From: Ettlia oleoabundans
Lineage: Eukaryota; Chlorophyta; Chlorophyceae; Chlamydomonadales
DNA length: 13,134 nt
NCBI GenBank assembly: GCA_019693395.1
Contig: JAAMXP010001119.1
Coordinates: forward strand, 1 to 13,134
Direction of reading: 5' to 3'
Shown: piece by piece, positions 7,939 to 13,134 of the stretch
How the letters are laid out: the number at the start of each line of letters is the position of its first letter
Numbering within the stretch: the first letter of the stretch is position 1
The notes under the pieces: model-generated
What the model was told of the DNA's origin: nothing
Databases searched by the model: none
Seen by the model: only the letters and a program-made list of their open reading frames with translations
Made by a program: the position numbers and the translations under genes

Positions 7939-8354
7939 GGCTGGCGCGCAATGAGCCGCTGCAAGGCGGTCGGACTGTGGCCAACACCGCCCACACCAAG
8001 ATACGGAGGGCCGAACCTCAGGCCACGGTCACGTCACACTCAAACTAGCCAACCAGCAAGCTCTTGCACGCACTTCTTGAGATCCCCTCCACTGCATGTT
8101 CCAACAAGGTTGGCCGCGGGGGGTGGAATCCTACCAACCGACTTACGCTTGACTCGAACTAACTGGTCGTCGGAAACCAACACGGGGGCGATGCCGCGAA
8201 AACCTATGAGGAACTGAGAAGGTGTGCCACCTGGACTTTTAAAATCTAGGGCGAGGCTCGCTTCCGGGTTTCTGTGGTTGTTGCTTGCGGCTGAGTTAAA
8301 GCCGCGCCACCCCTGCCGCACCGACTGCAAGGGCAGGCATGGCCCGCTGCCAAC

Positions 8355-10664
8355 ATGCTTCAGTCAGCCCTCAGGGCGGGCCCTCTCGTGCCCAGCACAT
8401 TGACGACGCGTCTATACCAAGGGTTTGCCGGCGGGTTGGCTGGCAAGCGGGTCAACAGCAAGGTGCATGGGGTACAGCCGCGGGTGCCTGGCGGCGTCAG
8501 CAGGTGCATGCAGCACCTGGTCGCAGTCCAAGCAGGCTATCTGCCAGCGTGACAGAGTGAGTATGCTGACCTGTAGAAGTCTCTGAATTTGATGAACGAC
8601 CGCTCCAATCGTACGCGAAGAACAAATTGGTTTGGCAGCCCGTCACTTGCACGCCTGCCAGTCACGAGTGCCGCCTTACCTGCACCTCACCCCCGCGCTT
8701 ATTTTTCTCACAACCTGTATCTTTCATCACCCTCACCTGTCTTCAGTGAGTTTCCGGTGGACGAGTGGCCGGTGGAGGCCCGTCTAATTGCGGCAGCCAG
8801 CGCTGGTGACTTGCCCCGCCTTCGTGCCGTGCTGGCCTCGCACCCGAACACCATCGATGCCCGCACCAGCCTGCCTTGCTCAGTGGCCAGCGGTTACTCT
8901 GCCCTGCACTTTGCCGCCTTCAACGGCCATCTGGCGTGCATGCGGGTGCTGCTGGCGGCAGGCGCCAACGTCAACACGCGCGACGACCGCCTCGCAACCC
9001 CCCTTCACTGGGCCGCCGCCTCGGCGGGCTTCCTCAGCTGCGACGGCGGCGGCGAGCCCTGTTTGCAGGCGTTGATTGAGGCTGGGGCAGATCTAGATGC
9101 GCGGGACGAGGATGGGGAAACCGCGCTGCACTGCGCTGCCCGCCTGGGCAACCTCGCCGCCATTCGGTGCCTGGCGGAGGCTGGAGCCTATCTGGGTGCT
9201 ATAAACGTTGACGGTGCAACTCCCCGCATCCTGGCGCGCAACAGCTGCAAGTACGACGCGGCCACCCTGCTGGGGCAGCTGCAGGCGGACCTGGACGCAG
9301 CAATGGAGCAGGCGCACGGCGGCGGCATAAAAACTGCCAGCACCCAACAAACGTCGGCGCCAGTCGCGGCGCCCCGGCTGCCACAGGCCCCTCGCCGGAG
9401 GGAGGCCTCCAGCCCTGCGCTTGAGGACGCCCTGGCTTCTGGGCTGTTTGGACCAGAGTTGACCGGCAGGTTCATCAGGTGGGTGGGTGGGTGACATGAG
9501 GATGTGTGGAGTGATTAATGTTCGGTAAGGGTAGCGCTAGCAGGGCACAAACATCGGCTGTTAAGCTGCTGCTGGTGGTTCAGCCCCTGCTGATGGGTGT
9601 GAGCAATTACTACATGCCATTTTTTCCTTGGCTCACACTCGTGTTGACACTGCCCTGGTGCTCGGGCACCTCGAGTCGTGTTTTCGTGCAACAAGTGATT
9701 GTGTTCATACCCATTGAGCTAACTAAAGTCAATCACACGCATTGCACGTTAATCGCATCTAACACCAGCTGCTTTCAAGACTGCAACAACAATTGCAGGG
9801 TGTGGTGGTCAGAGCGGGAGGAGTTTGTGTTGGGGCAAGTGATGCGCTGCATTTTGCCGGACAGGTGGGTCCTGACCAGGGTTTTACCAGGGTCTGACCG
9901 GCTTTGACAAGCGCCTGCTTCGCGTGCCTGGCTGCTGTGGTTCTGGCCAAGTGTCGCTGTGCACCCATCACATACAGATGGTTGCCCACCTGCACCCGCC
10001 ACCAAAACTGCAAGGCGAGTTGGCAGGATTATTGTGTAGGTGAATCTGCTCCCACTTGGAACTGGCTCCTGGCTGCCCCTTTGTTCCTGCAGAGTCCATG
10101 TGGTGCAGTTTGAGGGCGTGGACCCCGGCATGAGGTACCAGCGCTTGCGCCTGGAGCATGTGAGCGGGCCCATGCCTTGTTGACAGCATACTTAATGTGC
10201 CGGGCCATGCTGTGCTGTACTGTCCTGTGCTGGGTTGGGCTGTGCTGCGCTGAGCCATGCTGGGCTGTGCCCCCGCTTTGCTTTGTCATGCTGCCTGTGC
10301 TATGCGGTGCCGCGTTCCGGCGCATCACCCGGCCACGCCGCTTGTACAATACACTCAGTCAGCCAGGCAACGTCTGTGGTGGTGGTGTGGCGCTCTGCAC
10401 AGTGCCCACATGCAGGGCGTGGCCTTCTGCTATTGGTGGCTTCACGGCCAGCAAGGCAGCACCCACCTCACATTTTACGGACCTTAATGGCTCCCTCTTT
10501 TTGCTGCTCGGCATCTTTCCCAAACAACCTGCCCTCCCCACGGTTTATGCTCATTTCCCCCATAAGTGCAGGAGTATGTCGAGGTGCAGGGCCCAGAGGG
10601 ACAGTGGCTGCGCTACAGCGCCGGCCGTCGCCTGCCGCAACGCTCAGAGTGCGAAGACTTTTGA
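8355..10664 (+). CDS. ankyrin-repeat protein with C-terminal Tudor-like module, 5 exons
   Basis: Favoured exons: 8355-8548, 8747-9478, 9799-9864, 10093-10159 and 10572-10664, giving 383 residues with matching phase at every junction. Exon 1 begins MLQSALRAGPLVPSTLTTRL, basic and hydroxylated, which could be an organelle-targeting peptide (inference). An alternative exon 1 in another frame (8339-8556, stronger GTGAGT donor) also joins in phase and gives 391 residues; the 8355 frame is preferred for its more G/C-rich third codon positions. A third option starts at ATG 8589 and reads straight through, but CCTCACCTGTCTTCAG before 8747 looks like a real acceptor. Residues 74-250 form four to five ankyrin repeats, about 304-362 resemble a Tudor-like barrel, and the last 25 residues are unrecognised. 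It is probably a binding or scaffold protein; partners are unknown. Confidence 0.8.
8747..9478 (+). other. ankyrin repeat exon
   Basis: Joined after a split codon, the exon opens EFPVDEWPVEARLIAAASAG. Ankyrin signatures follow: GYSALHFAAFNGHLACMRVL, then ATPLHWAAASAGF, then ETALHCAARLGNLAAIRCL, then ATPRILARNS, each with the LLxAGAxxxxRD-type turn (AGANVNTRDD, AGADLDARDEDG, AGAYLGAINVDG). The second repeat contains a five- to eight-residue insertion, SCDGGGEP, before its second helix. A Gln/Pro/Arg-rich linker follows, then LEDALASGLFGPELTGRFI leading into the Tudor-like module. Confidence 0.88.
9479..9798 (+). other. intron 2 of the ankyrin/Tudor-like gene
   Basis: A GTGGGT donor is repeated as GTGGGTGGGTGGG, and the acceptor is AATTGCAG at 9791-9798. 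No repeats or coding exons were recognised inside. Reading through the donor stops within a few codons at 9492-9494. Confidence 0.7.
9799..10664 (+). other. split Tudor-like module, exons 3-5
   Basis: Exon 3 (9799-9864) gives VWWSEREEFVLGQVMRCILP, exon 4 (10093-10159) gives VHVVQFEGVDPGMRYQRLRL, and exon 5 (10572-10664) gives EYVEVQGPEGQWLRYSAGRR and the stop. Joined with GRFIR from exon 2, the order is VWW...EFxxGxV....HVVxFEGxDPG....LRLExExVEV. This matches the PDS5/plant Tudor-like pattern VWWp...FYxGxV....HxVxYeDGDxExLxLxxE. All phases agree (2, 2, 0). The family call rests on pattern memory and not on a search. Confidence 0.65.
10197..10300 (+). repeat. CTGTG/CTGGG-type low-complexity tract
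   Basis: Loose repeats of GCTGTGCTG, GCCATGCTG and GGGCTGTGC lie in the last intron (10160-10571) of the ankyrin/Tudor-like gene. Open frames on both strands here reflect this simple composition. The rest of the intron shows no exon that fits the phase 0 junction from exon 4 to exon 5. Confidence 0.7.
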
Positions 10665-11079
10665 AGCACCCTTGTGGCCCAACCTAACATCTTGGCTCCG
10701 GTTTCGACCCAGGTTCTAACCCTGTCTACCACCCAATGGATGCCACATCATCTGCACTGAACCCCTTCTCATCCTTCTCGATGCCTAACCCCCCTACAAC
10801 CTCCCCTCCCTCAACCCATGAAGCCCGGCTTCCCGCCACACCATCATTGGCATCACGGATTCCGATTGAATGCTGCTTCAATGCTGCTTTGCAGCGTGTT
10901 TTCAGGCAATCCTTGATGATCGTTTGTACTAAAACTGTGTGTGTACCTGTGCCACTGTATTTTTGTTGAATACAATGCCAATGTTGCAAGGTCACCACCC
11001 TGTAGATACTGGCTTGAGATACGATACTACTCCAACTGCTGTTTGCAGCCACCAAAGATACTTTGTTCTATTTCGAATT

Positions 11080-11084
11080 TGTAA
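11080..11084 (+). terminator. candidate poly(A) signal TGTAA for the ankyrin/Tudor-like gene
   Basis: This is the TGTAA I see downstream of the stop at 10662-10664, about 415 bases away, and it fits a normal algal 3' UTR. The assigned 3' UTR (10665 to about 11100) is pyrimidine-rich at first and contains no supported exon. Confidence 0.45.
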
Positions 11085-11099
11085 CGTGTTTAGTGTGAA

Positions 11100-12088
11100 C
11101 ATTTTGTCCTTGAATAGGAATGCCCAGCAAGGGGCGGGCCGCCCATTCATACCCAGAGTCGTAGCACAGCGCGCATAGTTGCGCAGGGGCGGCACTACAC
11201 ACATACAGAGGCACGGGGTGGAACAGCTCTGTTCTTGCTGCGGATAGGAGGTGCGGTTATTGGGGGCTTCTAGATTGCCAGCAGTGATCAGTTGTTGGCA
11301 TAGCTACCAGGCAGCATGGGAAGGGGGAAAACAGAAACGTAGGAGTGCTGAAAAAGGAAACGTGGGGGGGCAAATCAGTTGGGCGCGGTGACGAAATGGG
11401 CTCTAGATTGCAGTGACGCATGCCGATTAACCGGCAGTTAGGCAGGCTCCCATTCCCCAACAGCGGGTGGTAGGGCAAGTGCTACGGCCTGCATAAGGAA
11501 GCCAGGCTGTGCGCTGCAAAGGATGCAGAAGGAAGGGGGCTCGCCAGGGCAACACACGACGTCAGCCGTCCCACAAGGGCGACAGCGTGGCGCATGTGGG
11601 TAGTGGTACAAGGGAGCGCCGTGGCGCCCCTGAAGCAAGCAACAGGCGGCACATGGCGGCATACCCGCACAAAACGCAAGGCAGGGGCAAACAGGCAGGG
11701 GCAATTGGCACACAATCATCGAGACAGAGGAGCGGTTGCACAGAAGCAACTATCACACAGACAAACGGCGGAACAGACAACAAGGTGTCAAACAGTGCTG
11801 CCCGGTGGGATGCGACGGAAAAGGCTCGTCTGCCTCTCTCTCTTCTCGACCAAAACGGGGCGCCAGACGGAAGCGTCTAGGAAAGTGGTGCGGCGCCATG
11901 TGCGGCCGCGGCCATCTACTCAGTTCTCAATCTTGTGTGGGCCAGAGCTAGCGCCAGCCTGGGCAGGCTTGTCGCTCCCAGGCTGCTGCCAAGTGACATT
12001 GCCAGCCCAAACTTGCTGCTAGCCACCTTGCTGCGGCTGCTCTTGCGGCTGTGTTTGGTGCGGTATGGCGCCATGTGCGTGCAGCCGG
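11100..12088. other. spacer and 3' UTR between convergent genes
   Basis: No coding exon is supported on either strand. The plus strand is purine-rich, with many CAAACAGG- and GGGCAA-like words, and open frames here lack recognisable protein features. The 3' UTR of the minus-strand ACT gene should occupy the right part. I did not find TTACA (TGTAA on the minus strand) in this stretch, so its poly(A) site is undefined. GGCGCCATGTGCG occurs twice, near 11893 and 12067. Confidence 0.5.
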
Positions 12089-12985
12089 CTATATGCGCGC
12101 TCGCCACGGCTGCTCCGGCAGCGCACAGCCAGTGGCCCAAGAGGCCACGCTCTCTATGCAGCTCAGCTCCTCACACAAGGCTTGCAGCGAGGAAGGGCGG
12201 CCTGCAAGGGCAGGGAGGAGGCGAGCAGCACGATTGAGAAGTTGCCGCGTTCTGAGTTGCTTGGCAGACAGAGGTGCAGGGAGGTTGGTGTGAAGGGGCA
12301 GGGTACGCGGACGGCACCAAACATTTCAAGCTTCAGAGGAGCCATCTGAGCCCGCAACCCTAGCCAGACACTTAACGGGTCGACTGTTCAACCATTCGCC
12401 TGCCCACAGGCCCACGCCACCCTCCCGTTGCACAGCAGCACCCGGCTGCAGACCACACCGACCACCCACCTTCCAGCTCATACTCCATTACAAACAGGCC
12501 GGCCTCAGGATCAGCGCTGCCGCTGTAGGCCTGCAGAAATCAGGCAAACACGGGTGGGTTACCAAGGGTGGGCAAACAAGGGAGGGCTAAAAAAGGAGGG
12601 CAAACAAGAGCGGAACAAGCGTCATCATCCCCCTCTAAGCAAGCAACTGGAATAAACAGAGAGGGCAGTAGCGCAGCGGGGATAAAGAAACAGGGGGAGA
12701 GGGGAGCCGTGTTGCAGAAGGCGTCATGCTTGCACTGTTTGCAGCATGCTCTTGCCCTTGACGGTCAACATGAAACCCCCACCAACTGAACACGCTCGGC
12801 GATATGCTGTGCTGGTGTCCCTGCTGGTGAAAACATTGACCCCACATCTCATAGGCCATCGACAAGTTTACAGAATGGCAAGCCCATGTGCTCACCGTGA
12901 TGTTGTGCTGGTGCCGTGCAATGACGTTGGCCACCTCGGCAAGCAGCCCAGGCCGGTCGTCGCACTGGATCACCAGCCAAGTGAC
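12089..12985 (-). CDS. C-terminal ACT domain of a larger protein, 3 exons seen, 5' partial
   Basis: Exons on the minus strand: 12985-12896, 12530-12470 and 12201-12089, with TAG at 12091-12089. The junctions agree in phase (0, then 1). They read VTWLVIQCDDRPGLLAEVAN and VIARHQHNIT, then AYSGSADPEAGLFVMEYELE, then a Gly and RPSSLQALCEELSCIESVAS, ending WATGCALPEQPWRARI. This is a complete beta-alpha-beta-beta-alpha-beta ACT fold with the typical DRPGLLA ligand-site turn. ACT domains are regulatory sensors, often of amino acids, and occur at the C-terminus of RelA/SpoT-type (p)ppGpp enzymes, amino-acid biosynthesis enzymes and ACR proteins. An RSH enzyme is one possibility, but no catalytic exon is in the window. 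The gene converges with the ankyrin/Tudor-like gene. Confidence 0.75.
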
Positions 12986-13134
12986 CTGCAGCAAGGGTTG
13001 TTGATAGAAAAGCAGTTGATCAGCGCCTACAGTCGGTGATGACTGAATGTTATTGAAGGCAGAGGCTCCAGCCAACTTGCCCATTGCGGTTACTTATAAA
13101 GCATATGTATGCTGGACTTCATGTCAGGAAGGAG
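12986..13134 (-). other. intron upstream of the ACT exons
   Basis: On the minus strand this stretch leads into the acceptor TTGCTGCAG just before 12985. A frame is open from ATG at 13084 through the acceptor into the ACT exon, but that part is not ACT-like and is AT-richer, so it is read as intron. The upstream exons lie beyond the window. Confidence 0.55.

Larger units (their letters stand above)
7226..8338 (+). other. kinase 3' UTR and spacer before the ankyrin gene
   Basis: No coding exon is supported here; open frames are short and lack splice-compatible partners. The stretch contains two TGTAA motifs, a 69-base tandem duplication near 7232-7333, TTCCCATTAG repeats at about 7450-7472 and a 28-base tandem repeat at 7883-7938. 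A TTTTAAAA run at 8237-8244 lies about 110 bases before the favoured start codon of the next gene and could be a TATA-like element, but this is weak. Confidence 0.55.

Noticed and set aside
8589..9494. 301-codon single-exon ankyrin gene
   Set aside because: The frame contains a good acceptor at 8741-8746 and a donor at 9479; splicing onward restores a Tudor-like module with perfect phase, which chance would rarely give. The 8589 start is kept only as an alternative.
10177..10719. 180-codon plus-strand frame over the last ankyrin-gene intron
   Set aside because: Its first part is simple CTGTG-type repeat translation, and over the final exon it runs in a different frame from EYVEVQGPEG.
11438..12022. 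Open frames of 100-140 codons on both strands in the convergent spacer
   Set aside because: Their composition is purine/pyrimidine-skewed, with no domain, no splice-compatible partners and no codon-bias signal; they are treated as UTR or spacer.
12635..13084. 149-codon minus-strand open frame as an intact gene
   Set aside because: Only 12896-12985 in it is ACT-like; the remainder after NIT is not, while the missing half of the ACT fold is found in exons at 12470-12530 and 12089-12201.
1..13134. CRISPR arrays, insertion sequences, rRNA or tRNA genes, prokaryotic operon
   Set aside because: No regularly spaced identical repeats, transposases, tRNA B-box motif or ribosomal RNA signatures were seen, and the intron-rich gene structure is eukaryotic.

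Overview
The window reads as nuclear DNA of a green alga, probably of the Chlamydomonas/Volvox/Haematococcus kind. The clues are many short exons split by GT–AG introns with GTGAGT/GTGGGT/GTGCGG-type donors, Ala/Gly/Pro-rich coding sequence, G- and TG-rich intron microsatellites, and TGTAA motifs (the usual poly(A) signal of these algae) downstream of stop codons. No prokaryotic operons, mobile-element genes, tRNAs, rRNAs or CRISPR arrays were seen. The order-level assignment is inference.

Three genes can be assembled by following reading phase across splice sites. Gene 1 (+, about 91–7225, 5' end outside the window) is a 15-exon Raf/MLK-like protein kinase; exon phases close exactly and give 569 residues plus a stop codon. 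It keeps the glycine loop, the beta3 VAVK lysine, an HLDLKSGN catalytic loop, APE, the alphaF Asp and the C-lobe Arg. The DFG triplet is replaced by GYG, and an Ala/Gly/Pro-rich insertion of about 130 residues lies between beta4 and beta5, so it is a candidate pseudokinase or an atypical kinase. Gene 2 (+, about 8355–10664) is a five-exon protein of about 383–391 residues, with ankyrin repeats followed by a compact Tudor-like module that only appears once four exons are joined. Gene 3 (-, 12089–12985, 5' end outside the window) is the C-terminal ACT domain of a larger protein, carried on three exons and convergent with gene 2.

Layout: 1–90 intron tail; 91–7225 kinase gene, with long repeat-bearing introns; 7226–8338 kinase 3' UTR, spacer and upstream region of gene 2; 8355–10664 ankyrin/Tudor-like gene; 10665–12088 converging 3' UTRs and spacer; 12089–12985 ACT exons; 12986–13134 intron of the ACT gene.

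The most unusual DNA-level features are in the kinase introns. A 50-bp inverted repeat with 3 mismatches flanks exon 7. Three introns contain imperfect copies of an adjacent exon–intron junction (exon 10 donor, exon 11 donor, exon 14 acceptor). The three genes show no obvious shared pathway; their adjacency looks like ordinary eukaryotic gene order.
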